Shown: positions 1-6,267, counted from the first letter of the stretch. The stretch is 6,758 nucleotides of DNA from Bacteroidota bacterium (GCA_009937085.1 JAACDD010000182.1:1-6758); one strand, 5' to 3'. Program-made: numbers and translations. The notes: generated from the sequence alone by a model not told the origin.

Positions 1-161
1 GGACTAGGGCCAGTGACTTACTATAATTCAGTCAATTAGGCTGCAAGAGCGTAGTTATTCTCGCCATTTAAAATGGTGGTACTATGAGATTTACGAGCTG
101 TAGTCCAGCGCTCGACTTGCTTACATCGTCATGAATCTCGCTGTCAATACCAGTCGACCCC
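1..161 (-). ncRNA. ssrA: tmRNA (transfer-messenger RNA), 5' part; 3' end lies outside the window
   Basis: tmRNA rescues ribosomes stalled on broken mRNAs. It acts first as an alanyl-tRNA mimic and then as a template for a degradation tag, together with SmpB. Read on the minus strand, the RNA starts near 161 with GGGGTCGACTGGTATTGAC, which fits the 5' acceptor strand and the D-loop-like GG..UUGAC of tmRNAs. Next comes a CGAGC...GCTCG pairing followed by TAAA (about 89-114), placed like pseudoknot PK1 of Escherichia coli tmRNA. Then comes the reading frame GGC GAG AAT AAC TAC GCT CTT GCA GCC TAA, encoding GENNYALAA, with the usual ALAA protease-recognition end. The remaining pseudoknots and the 3' TΨC/acceptor half with CCA lie beyond position 1. 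The 5' end is inferred from the GGGG acceptor start and could be off by one or two bases. The tag and its context make the identification firm. Confidence 0.93.
36..65 (-). other. tmRNA tag-peptide reading frame (GENNYALAA, stop)
   Basis: The resume codon is GGC at 63-65. Nine codons follow, giving G-E-N-N-Y-A-L-A-A, and TAA occupies 36-38. The C-terminal ALAA is the signal by which tagged proteins are recognised by ClpXP-type proteases. A glycine resume codon and a short GE-N-NYALAA tag fit Bacteroidota; most proteobacterial tags begin with alanine. The frame has no start codon and no ribosome binding site, as expected, because translation resumes on it from a stalled ribosome. Confidence 0.92.
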
Positions 162-168
162 ATGTATT

Positions 169-197
169 CAAAGAACTATTCCCAAAAGGGATGCAAA
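169..197 (-). promoter_or_regulatory. Possible ssrA promoter, Bacteroidota type
   Basis: Reading toward ssrA, TTTG (194-197) is followed 17 bp later by GTTCTTTG (169-176), and the inferred tmRNA 5' end lies 7 nt further on. This spacing fits the Bacteroidota pattern TTTG-N17-23-TAnnTTTG. However, the -7 box matches only the TTTG half, because the TA is displaced upstream. The site lies wholly in the 37-bp gap between kdsA and ssrA. ssrA could instead be read through from kdsA and then processed. Confidence 0.4.
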
Positions 198-198
198 T

Positions 199-1011
199 TT
201 ACGAAATCTCGTTGACTGTTTTACGAAGTATTGCTAGTCGTGTGAGTAATCCCTCCAGAAGATGTAAAGAAAGCATATTTGCTCCGTCACTCTTGGCAGT
301 ACTAGGATCATGGTGGGTTTCCATAAATAACCCGTCTACGCCTGCGGCAATTCCAGCTTTAGCCATCGTTTCAATAAGCTCTGGTCGTCCGCCCGTAACG
401 CCACTTGCCTGGTTTGGTTGCTGGAGTGAATGCGTAACATCTAGTATGGTTGGTGCAAACGACTTCATCACAGGAACACCTCTAAAATCAACGACCATGT
501 CTTGATACCCAAACATGGTGCCGCGATCTGTAATCCATGCGTTTGTGTTTCCAGATTCGGTTACTTTGGTAACAGCATGTTGCATACTTTCAGGACTCAT
601 AAACTGTCCTTTTTTAAGATTTACATACTTACCTGTATTGGCTGCAGCCACGACCAAATCGGTTTGACGTACCAAAAACGCCGGAATTTGCAGTACATCT
701 ACATATTCTGCAGCCATTGTTGCGTCTGCAACATCGTGAATGTCTGTAACGGTAGGCACATTAAAGGCTTCGCCTACTTTTCTTAAAATCTTTAAGGCCT
801 TTTCGTCACCGATTCCCGTGAAACTATCCAGCCTACTTCGGTTCGCTTTTTTAAAACTTCCCTTAAAAACAAGGGGTATATGAAGTTTGTCGGTTACTTC
901 TACAAGCTGTTCTGCAATGCGTATTGCCATGTCTTCCCCTTCAATGGCACATGGTCCAGCTAAGAGAAAAAATTGATTTGATTCCGATTGACGTTTTACA
1001 AATTGATCCAT
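199..1011 (-). CDS. kdsA: 3-deoxy-8-phosphooctulonate synthase (KDO-8-phosphate synthase), metal-dependent class
   Basis: This cytoplasmic enzyme condenses phosphoenolpyruvate with arabinose 5-phosphate to KDO 8-phosphate, the precursor of the KDO sugar that joins lipid A to the LPS core. The 270 residues match the family length for one TIM barrel. Visible signatures are AGPCAIE (18-24), the KANRSR loop (55-60) that separates KDO8P from DAHP synthases, QIPAFLVRQTDL (108-119), DRGTMFGYQDMVVDFR (162-177), THSLQQP (193-199) and METHHDP (230-236). Cys21, His194, Glu231 and Asp242 occupy the metal-ligand positions known from the Aquifex aeolicus enzyme. Metal-independent enzymes such as E. coli KdsA have Asn in place of that Cys. 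The ATG at 1009-1011 is chosen because the next methionine, residue 28, would remove the Cys loop. There is no Shine-Dalgarno sequence, and a -7 box lies only 4 nt upstream. ssrA follows 37 bp downstream on the same strand, and typA diverges 81 bp away. Confidence 0.97.
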   Translation of the reverse strand: MDQFVKRQSESNQFFLLAGPCAIEGEDMAIRIAEQLVEVTDKLHIPLVFKGSFKKANRSRLDSFTGIGDEKALKILRKVGEAFNVPTVTDIHDVADATMAAEYVDVLQIPAFLVRQTDLVVAAANTGKYVNLKKGQFMSPESMQHAVTKVTESGNTNAWITDRGTMFGYQDMVVDFRGVPVMKSFAPTILDVTHSLQQPNQASGVTGGRPELIETMAKAGIAAGVDGLFMETHHDPSTAKSDGANMLSLHLLEGLLTRLAILRKTVNEIS

Positions 1012-1015
1012 ATTG

Positions 1016-1023
1016 CAAAAATA
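1016..1023 (-). promoter_or_regulatory. Putative -7 box for kdsA
   Basis: On the minus strand the sequence is TATTTTTG followed by C, a full match to the Bacteroidota -7 consensus TAnnTTTG. Only CAAT separates it from the kdsA ATG, so transcription would begin at or within a few bases of the start codon. A TTG lies 15 bp upstream of the box, slightly closer than the usual 17-23 bp for a -33 element, so the upstream half is weak. Confidence 0.5.
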
Positions 1024-1068
1024 CGGATAATGCTAACGCAATTCACGCCCTGTTGAACACAAAAAACG

Positions 1069-1076
1069 TACATTTG
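1069..1076 (+). promoter_or_regulatory. Putative -7 box for typA
   Basis: TACATTTG followed by C matches TAnnTTTG exactly and ends 16 bp before the typA ATG, which would give a leader of about ten nucleotides. The nearest upstream TTG (1053-1055) is 13 bp away, short for a normal -33 element. The box overlaps a 5-bp dyad, TTTGC-CGC-GCAAA (1073-1085), that could be an operator half-site pair or chance. The leader is A-rich and lacks a Shine-Dalgarno sequence, as is common in Bacteroidota. Confidence 0.5.
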
Positions 1077-1092
1077 CCGCGCAAAACACACT

Positions 1093-2898
1093 ATGGAAAA
1101 TATCCGCAATATTGCCATCATCGCACACGTAGATCATGGTAAAACAACTCTGGTTGATAAAATTCTTCACCACTGTCAACTTTTTAGAGATAACGAAACC
1201 AAGGGCGAGCTTATCCTTGATAACAACGACTTAGAGCGAGAACGCGGGATTACGATTCTATCCAAAAACGTTTCTGTTCAATATAAAAACACCAAAATCA
1301 ATATTATTGATACACCTGGTCACGCCGATTTTGGAGGCGAAGTAGAGCGTGTTTTGAATATGGCAGACGGCGTTTTATTGCTAGTAGATGCCTTTGAAGG
1401 ACCTATGCCACAGACGCGTTTTGTGTTGCAGAAAGCCATTAATTTAAAGCTTAAGCCCATTGTGGTTGTCAATAAGGTGGATAAAGAAAATTGTACACCT
1501 GAGGAGGTATATGAATCTGTTTTTGACTTGATGTTTGAATTGGGCGCTGAGGAGTGGCAGTTAGATTTCCCTGTGTTGTACGGTTCAGCAAAAAATAATT
1601 GGATGTCAGACGATTGGCAAAAACAAACCGATTCGGTTGAGCCACTTCTCGACGCCGTAGTTGAACATATTCCTGCACCGAAAGTTTCCGAAGGTAATAC
1701 GCAAATGTTGATCACTTCATTGGATTATTCTTCCTTTACTGGGCGTATTGCCATTGGACGTTTGCATCGTGGTGTACTAGAAGCTTCAGATACAGTTTCT
1801 TTAGTAAAGCGAGATGCGTCTGTTGTGAAGTCAAAAATCAAAGAACTCTTGGTGTTTGATGGATTGGGTAGAAAAAAAGTTGATGAGGTGCAAGCAGGCG
1901 ACTTATGCGCTGTTGTTGGTTTAGAGGATTTTGAAATTGGCGATACGATTGCGGATATAGAAGCCCCTGAAGCCTTGCCTACCATCGCTATTGATGAGCC
2001 TACAATGAGTATGTTGTTTACGATCAATGACTCTCCGTTTTTTGGTAAAGAAGGAAAATTTGTTACCTCACGCCACATTAAAGATAGGTTAGAGCGTGAG
2101 TTAGAGCGTAACTTAGCTATGCGACTAGATCCTACAGATTCTGCAGATAAGTTTATGGTTTTTGGACGTGGTGTATTGCACTTGTCGGTACTTATTGAAA
2201 CCATGCGCCGTGAAGGGTATGAGTTGCAAATTGGACAACCTCAAGTTATCATTAAAGAAATTGATGGAAAAAAATGCGAACCTATCGAAGAATTAACAAT
2301 CGATTTACCCGAAGACGTTTCAGGGAAAGCTGTTGAAATGGTTACCATGCGAAAAGGGGAGATGACCGCCATGGAACCTAAAGGCGGACGTATGATGTGC
2401 TCGTTTAAAATTCCATCACGTGGTATTATTGGGTTACGAAATCAGCTACTCACTGCAACTGCTGGAGAGGCCATTATGAATCATCGATTTATTGAATTTG
2501 CCCCCTATAAAGGAGAAATTCCTGGACGTATAAATGGTTCATTGATTTCAATGGAAAAAGGAACGGCAATTCCCTATTCGTTAGACAAACTTCAAGACAG
2601 AGGGAAATTCTTTATTCCACCGGGGGATGAAATTTATACCGGACAAGTAATTGGCGAAAATTCTCGTGCAGACGACTTGGTAGTCAACGTAACAAAAACT
2701 AAAAAACTTTCAAACGTACGTGCTTCTGGTTCTGATGACAAGGTTAAACTGGCTCCGCCAATAACCTTTAGCTTAGAAGAAGCATTGGAATATATTCAAA
2801 AAGATGAGTACGTAGAAGTTACTCCAAACTCGTTGCGTTTGCGAAAAATATACCTAGACGAAAACGAACGTAAACGTCGTGGTAAGCAAATAGGGTAA
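1093..2898 (+). CDS. typA: Translational GTPase TypA/BipA
   Basis: TypA/BipA is a ribosome-binding GTPase of the EF-G/LepA superfamily, linked to 50S subunit assembly and to growth under cold and other stress. At 601 residues it has the family's usual length. The N-terminal G domain shows G1 AHVDHGKTTL (11-20), the switch I RGIT (51-54), G3 DTPGH (73-77), G4 NKVD (127-130) and G5 GSAK (164-167). A beta-barrel domain II (about 200-290) and EF-G-like domain III (about 300-380) follow. The C-terminal part is TypA-specific: MEPKGGRM, PSRGIIGLR, GEIPGRINGSLIS, and a basic tail with RKIYLDENERKRR. It has no EF-G domain IV, which rules out EF-G, and the C-terminal motifs rule out LepA. The ATG at 1093 starts directly before the Walker region, as in known family members. 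It is divergent from kdsA and is probably transcribed alone, with a hairpin at its stop codon. Confidence 0.97.
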   Translation: MENIRNIAIIAHVDHGKTTLVDKILHHCQLFRDNETKGELILDNNDLERERGITILSKNVSVQYKNTKINIIDTPGHADFGGEVERVLNMADGVLLLVDAFEGPMPQTRFVLQKAINLKLKPIVVVNKVDKENCTPEEVYESVFDLMFELGAEEWQLDFPVLYGSAKNNWMSDDWQKQTDSVEPLLDAVVEHIPAPKVSEGNTQMLITSLDYSSFTGRIAIGRLHRGVLEASDTVSLVKRDASVVKSKIKELLVFDGLGRKKVDEVQAGDLCAVVGLEDFEIGDTIADIEAPEALPTIAIDEPTMSMLFTINDSPFFGKEGKFVTSRHIKDRLERELERNLAMRLDPTDSADKFMVFGRGVLHLSVLIETMRREGYELQIGQPQVIIKEIDGKKCEPIEELTIDLPEDVSGKAVEMVTMRKGEMTAMEPKGGRMMCSFKIPSRGIIGLRNQLLTATAGEAIMNHRFIEFAPYKGEIPGRINGSLISMEKGTAIPYSLDKLQDRGKFFIPPGDEIYTGQVIGENSRADDLVVNVTKTKKLSNVRASGSDDKVKLAPPITFSLEEALEYIQKDEYVEVTPNSLRLRKIYLDENERKRRGKQIG

Positions 2899-2908
2899 TT
2901 TATTTGCT
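2885..2908 (+). terminator. Hairpin over the typA stop codon, possible weak terminator
   Basis: AGCAAATA (2885-2892) and TATTTGCT (2901-2908) are perfect inverted repeats that form an 8-bp stem with an 8-nt loop containing the typA TAA. Two G-U pairs could shorten the loop. The stem is mostly A-T, and the tract after it (AAGTTTGCGTTTTAG) is T-rich but broken by G and C. Intrinsic termination would therefore be weak. The 3' edge shares T2908 with the following -7 box. Confidence 0.4.
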
Positions 2909-2915
2909 AAGTTTG
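2908..2915 (+). promoter_or_regulatory. Putative -7 box for the polysaccharide operon
   Basis: TAAGTTTG followed by C is an exact match to the Bacteroidota -7 consensus. It lies 14 bp before the first ATG of the four-gene operon. No TTG sits at the proper distance upstream, so the -33 half is missing or degenerate. Read-through from typA is the alternative, because only 31 bp separate the two genes. Confidence 0.45.
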
Positions 2916-2929
2916 CGTTTTAGTATTGA

Positions 2930-3898
2930 ATGAAAAACGTACACGTTCAACGGTATAGTGGTGTAAATAAGCAACTTTGGGATGATTTTGTCTCTCAAGC
3001 CGAAGTACACTCCATTTTATTTTATCGTGATTTTATGGAATACCATAGAGACCGTTTTACGGATTACTCGCTAATGGTTTTTCAAGAAAACAAATTGATA
3101 GCGATTATGCCCGCTAATATTGATGCTGACAATATTCTTCATTCTCATCAAGGATTAAGTTATGGAGGCCTTGTTTTCAAACCGTTCACCTATTTTGCTA
3201 CTCGCGTTTCTGCTTTTTACGAATTGCTTCGCTATTTAAATAGCCAAGATGTTGCACATTTATATTTAAAAGCCATTCCAAGCTCATATGCATGTGATTC
3301 ATCAGATAAAATCATCATTCATTGGTTGCGTTCAAAAAATCCACGAGCGGATATTTACGCATACCTTCCAAAAGGCGATTATACAAAACCAAATAAAGAC
3401 AGGAATAAGTATCTAAAAAAAGCAGCTAAAGAAAAATTAGAGATTCGAAATTTTGATGATTATGCTTCTTTTTGGACCAACTTATTAGAACCAAATTTAG
3501 GTAAGCGATTCGATGTTTCCCCTGTGCATACAAGCAAAGAAATTGAATTATTAGCTAAAAAATTCCCGAAACAGATTCAGCTTTTTGGGGCTTTTCAAAA
3601 TGGCTTATTGCGTGCAGGTATTGTTCTTTTTATTCACAAGCATGTTGTACATGCGCAGTATATTGCTGGAGACGACAATAGGAATGATGGATCATTAGAT
3701 TATTTAATTGATAATGTAATTAAAGAGTTCATAGGGAGTCACAACTTTAGTTTTGGTTCTTCATCAGAAGAGCAAGGTGTATGTGTTAACAACGGATTAC
3801 TTTATTGGAAAGAAAGTTTTAGAGCCTGTAACGATACCCAACCTTATTATGCAATTGAAACTAAAAATTATACATTGCTAGAAAACCGTCTGAAATGA
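2930..3898 (+). CDS. GNAT-fold / FemAB-like acyltransferase, polysaccharide-associated
   Basis: This is probably an acyl- or aminoacyltransferase acting on an amino sugar or glycan; the substrate is unknown. The 322 residues look like the double-GNAT FemAB/CelD-type proteins common in bacterial polysaccharide clusters. The N-terminal half has FYRDFMEYHRDRF (31-43), a beta-hairpin with NKLIAIMPAN (54-63) and HSHQGLSYGGLVF (71-83). The second half has LLEPNLGKRF (185-194), the core strand-turn-strand IQLFGAFQNGLLRAGIVLF (216-234), GSLDYLID (254-261) and FSFGSSSEEQGVCVNNGL (273-290) ending with YWKESF. No signal peptide or membrane segment is seen, so it should be cytoplasmic. It is the first gene of the operon, and its TGA overlaps the aminotransferase ATG (ATGA). 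In E. coli wecD, a GNAT enzyme, holds the matching place and acetylates dTDP-fucosamine. This protein is longer than WecD, so its chemistry may differ. The family call is fairly safe; the activity is inferred. Confidence 0.75.
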   Translation: MKNVHVQRYSGVNKQLWDDFVSQAEVHSILFYRDFMEYHRDRFTDYSLMVFQENKLIAIMPANIDADNILHSHQGLSYGGLVFKPFTYFATRVSAFYELLRYLNSQDVAHLYLKAIPSSYACDSSDKIIIHWLRSKNPRADIYAYLPKGDYTKPNKDRNKYLKKAAKEKLEIRNFDDYASFWTNLLEPNLGKRFDVSPVHTSKEIELLAKKFPKQIQLFGAFQNGLLRAGIVLFIHKHVVHAQYIAGDDNRNDGSLDYLIDNVIKEFIGSHNFSFGSSSEEQGVCVNNGLLYWKESFRACNDTQPYYAIETKNYTLLENRLK

Positions 3899-4998
3899 TT
3901 CCATTTTTCAACATAAAATCCGAAAATGACGCATATGCAAAAGCGTATGCCAAAGAGCTATCGCTTTTTTTAGAAAGCGGTCAGTATATTTTAGGGGATG
4001 CAGTAACAACCTTTGAACGAGAATTTGCTGCTTTTTGTGGAACCGATTTTTGTGTTGGAACGAGCAACGGACTTGATGCACTTCGTTTGATTTTTGAAGG
4101 ATATAAATCATTAGGAATCCTTGCAGAAGGAGATGAGGTATTGGTGCCCGCACACACGTACATTGCTACTGTTTTAGCGGTAATACAAGCTGGGTTAATA
4201 CCTGTTTTTGTGGAGCCAAAAGACGGATCATTTGGCATGGATGTTAACGAAGCCCAACGTTTAACAACTCCCAAAACAAAGGCTTGTTTGGTGGTGCACC
4301 TCTATGGGGAACTTATTGACGTGGAAGCCTTTCAAGATTTCGCGCAGCAATATAATTTGTTATTGATTGAAGATGCTGCGCAAGCGCATGGCGCTGTTTC
4401 AAAAAAAGGATTTAAAGCGGGAGCTATTGGCGATGCTGGTGCTTTTAGTTTTTACCCAACAAAAAATATAGGGGCATTAGGCGATGCAGGTGCAGTCACA
4501 ACCAATAGTAATGCGCTTGAAAAACAAATTCGTATTCTTCAAAACTACGGGTCGCCTAAAAAATATACACACGACACCCTTGGGTTTAATATGCGACTGG
4601 ATGCACTTCAAGCCCGGTTCTTAAGTGTCAAACTCAATGACTATCAGAACGTACTTGAGCGTCGTTTAGCTATAGCATCTCGATATACCAATGAGATAAA
4701 AAACGTAAAAATCACACTTCCTATACATCCTCAGGATAAGTCCCATGTGTTTCATTTGTTTGTAGTCCGAGTTGCTAATAGAACAGGTTTTATGGCTTTT
4801 TTGGAAACTAACAATGTGGGGAGCTTAATTCATTATACCACTCCGCCGCATAAACAAAAAGCGCTTCAGGATTACAACAGCTTAAGCCTTCCTGTTACAG
4901 AGCGCTACCATGAAGAGGTGGTGAGTATTCCATTATACTCTAGTTTAAATGACGCAGAAGTTCAGCACATAATAGATGCTTTAAACGCCTATTCGTGA
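3895..4998 (+). CDS. fdtB: PLP-dependent sugar aminotransferase, DegT/DnrJ/EryC1/StrS family (FdtB/QdtB-like)
   Basis: The family moves an amino group, usually from glutamate, onto a keto-sugar nucleotide. With the 3,4-ketoisomerase in the same operon, the expected product is a dTDP-3-amino-3,6-dideoxyhexose. The 367 residues are the normal length for a fold-type I aminotransferase. Key features are GTSNGLDAL (55-63), which holds the cofactor phosphate; VPAHTYIAT (84-92); IEDAAQAHGA (158-167), with Asp160 expected to contact the pyridine nitrogen; FSFYPTKNIGALGDAGA (184-200), with Lys190 as the Schiff-base lysine; and the substrate-side NYGS and GFNMRLDALQAR (230-241). The N-terminal PFFNIK and ESGQYILG resemble the FdtB/QdtB/VioA subgroup. 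The ATG is set by the 4-bp ATGA overlap with the gene before. The gene after starts with GTG inside this stop (GTGA). The family is certain. Substrate and gene symbol rest on context; VioA-type C4 amination is the main alternative. Confidence 0.9.
   Translation: MIPFFNIKSENDAYAKAYAKELSLFLESGQYILGDAVTTFEREFAAFCGTDFCVGTSNGLDALRLIFEGYKSLGILAEGDEVLVPAHTYIATVLAVIQAGLIPVFVEPKDGSFGMDVNEAQRLTTPKTKACLVVHLYGELIDVEAFQDFAQQYNLLLIEDAAQAHGAVSKKGFKAGAIGDAGAFSFYPTKNIGALGDAGAVTTNSNALEKQIRILQNYGSPKKYTHDTLGFNMRLDALQARFLSVKLNDYQNVLERRLAIASRYTNEIKNVKITLPIHPQDKSHVFHLFVVRVANRTGFMAFLETNNVGSLIHYTTPPHKQKALQDYNSLSLPVTERYHEEVVSIPLYSSLNDAEVQHIIDALNAYS
3931..3950 (+). repeat. Inverted repeat: 8-bp stem with AAAA loop near the start of the aminotransferase gene
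   Basis: GCATATGC-AAAA-GCGTATGC folds, as RNA, into an eight-pair stem with one G-U pair and an AAAA tetraloop, beginning 36 nt after the first base of the aminotransferase start codon. The bases also encode the repeated residues AYAKAYAK (13-20), which partly explains the symmetry. A role in translation of this gene is possible but unproven. Confidence 0.5.
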
Positions 4999-6266
4999 AA
5001 GCATTAAAAGCACTAAAAAACAACATGTTATTCCGTGTAATTGGATACACAGGAACTGCTGGTGTTATCAGATTATTTGTAGGTCTTATTTCGCAGAAAG
5101 CTATTGCTGTTTTTGTTGGGGCTTCTGGTTTAGCCTTAATAGCCAATTTGCGTAACCTTTTGGAAGTTCTGGGGTCTTTTTCTTCTGTGGGTGCTAGAAA
5201 CGGTATTATTTCAGAAGTTGCTGGTACAAAAGACACCACATCATTACGACTTCTTTTTAATTCCTTGCTTACCCTTTTTATTAGTGCCAGCATTATTGTA
5301 ATGATGATGTTGTTTTGGCAACAAGAGTGGATTGCTTTACAGCTTTTCTTTGGTAAGCCTTCGGGATCACTCGTTTTAGCGGTTCTTTTTAGTGTGCCAT
5401 TTGTTGGGTTGATGGTGCTTGTTGAATCTGTTTTAACTGGAAAGAAAGCATTTAAGGCCGTTTCTAATATTCAGGTTATTACCGCAGTATTTACAGCAGT
5501 TTCCATGGTTGTACTCTTGTACTTTTACGACTTGAAAGGCGGTCTTATAGCAATACTTTTACGCCCCTTTTTCGGAGCATTACTTTACGTTTATCACTTT
5601 AAATCGACGCCATACAAATCGATGCTTCCTGACAGGCTTGCATTTGATGTGTCAAAAATAAAGACCTTAATTCCTTATATGGCGATGACCCTTATTTCTG
5701 TGGGGTGCGTTCATGCCGTAGAAGTTGGATTAAGGACGTTAATATCAACCAGAATCGATGTAGAATCTGCAGGGCTTTGGACGGCATTAAACGGGATATC
5801 TGCTAATTATTTTATTTTTATAACGGCTGTGTTTTCTATGTATGTGTTGCCTCGTTACTCGGAGCATAATACCTCATTTCAGTTATTAAAAGAATCTAAA
5901 GAAATTCTAAAAACATTATTGCCGATAGTAACTATCGGATTAATCTTGGTTTACTTATTTCGTAACCCCATTATTAAGTTGCTTTATACTTCTGATTTTA
6001 TGTCGATTACATCTCTTTTTAAGTGGCAATTAACGGCAGATTGGTTTCGCGCTATTTTTCTTGTATTTGGGTATTATTTGGTAGCCAAAAAGCGTTTGAT
6101 AGATTTCATCGTTATAGAATTATTCTCTTTTTCAGTGCTTATTGGTTTAAGTTTGTATTGGATTGATGTATTCGGAATTGAAGGAATTATAATGGCAAAT
6201 GCAGTCAGATATATAGGATGTTTGGTTTTGGTTGTATTTTTATTGCGTAAAAAATTAGCTAAATAA
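4995..6266 (+). CDS. wzx: Wzx-type flippase (O-antigen/ECA translocase, WzxE-like)
   Basis: This is an inner-membrane flippase of the MATE/PST (MOP) superfamily, expected to move an undecaprenyl-diphosphate-linked oligosaccharide to the periplasmic face. The 423 residues are close to the roughly 416 of E. coli WzxE. By eye there are 10-12 hydrophobic helices, for example at about 86-107, 124-146, 158-178, 183-202, 224-249, 263-286, 307-323, 369-389 and 393-416, with Lys/Arg-rich loops. The N-terminal pattern RLFVGLISQKAIAVFVGASGLAL (26-48) followed by GARNGIISEVAG (66-77) is typical of WzxE-like O-antigen translocases. Start: a GTG (4995-4997) overlaps the aminotransferase TGA, suggesting translational coupling. 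An ATG at 5025, after an A-rich stretch, would remove ten residues and leave the membrane part intact, so the start is not fully settled. The lipid-linked substrate cannot be read from the sequence. Confidence 0.9.
   Translation: MKALKALKNNMLFRVIGYTGTAGVIRLFVGLISQKAIAVFVGASGLALIANLRNLLEVLGSFSSVGARNGIISEVAGTKDTTSLRLLFNSLLTLFISASIIVMMMLFWQQEWIALQLFFGKPSGSLVLAVLFSVPFVGLMVLVESVLTGKKAFKAVSNIQVITAVFTAVSMVVLLYFYDLKGGLIAILLRPFFGALLYVYHFKSTPYKSMLPDRLAFDVSKIKTLIPYMAMTLISVGCVHAVEVGLRTLISTRIDVESAGLWTALNGISANYFIFITAVFSMYVLPRYSEHNTSFQLLKESKEILKTLLPIVTIGLILVYLFRNPIIKLLYTSDFMSITSLFKWQLTADWFRAIFLVFGYYLVAKKRLIDFIVIELFSFSVLIGLSLYWIDVFGIEGIIMANAVRYIGCLVLVVFLLRKKLAK
5922..5938. repeat. 17-bp palindrome inside the flippase gene
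   Basis: CCGATAGT-A-ACTATCGG has perfect 8-bp arms around a single central A. It encodes part of PIVTIGL in a hydrophobic helix of the flippase. As DNA it has the form of a dyad binding site; as RNA it gives a 7-bp stem with a 3-nt loop. No second copy was noticed in the window. Confidence 0.5.
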
Positions 6267-6267
6267 T

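Noticed and set aside
180..191. TCCC-TTTT-GGGA as a kdsA terminator (minus strand)
   Set aside because: It has only a 4-bp stem and no following T tract, and it sits inside the likely ssrA promoter spacer.
131..505. Plus-strand open frame of 124 codons
   Set aside because: It runs antisense to the 3' half of kdsA and the 5' end of ssrA, and its peptide has no recognisable domain. The minus-strand genes explain the sequence.
199..1011. DAHP synthase (aromatic amino acid pathway) for the minus-strand gene
   Set aside because: The KANRSR loop marks KDO-8-phosphate synthase; DAHP synthases of this fold carry a KPRTSP-type loop there.
502..1142. Two plus-strand open frames (502-786 and 924-1142)
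   Set aside because: The first is antisense to kdsA. The second spans the kdsA start, the divergent promoter region and the first codons of typA in another frame. Neither resembles a protein.
1320..2204. Minus-strand open frames opposite typA (1320-1715, 1469-1678, 1725-2204)
   Set aside because: They are Ser/Thr-rich low-complexity translations antisense to conserved typA codons and are shadows of the real gene.
1093..2898. Elongation factor G, LepA or a tetracycline-resistance ribosomal protection protein
   Set aside because: The length of 601 residues and the TypA-specific C-terminal motifs (PSRGIIGLR, GEIPGRINGSLIS) fit TypA/BipA only.
3908..5293. Minus-strand open frames opposite the aminotransferase and flippase genes
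   Set aside because: They are antisense to well-recognised families, show no domain of their own, and one crosses the junction of two real genes.
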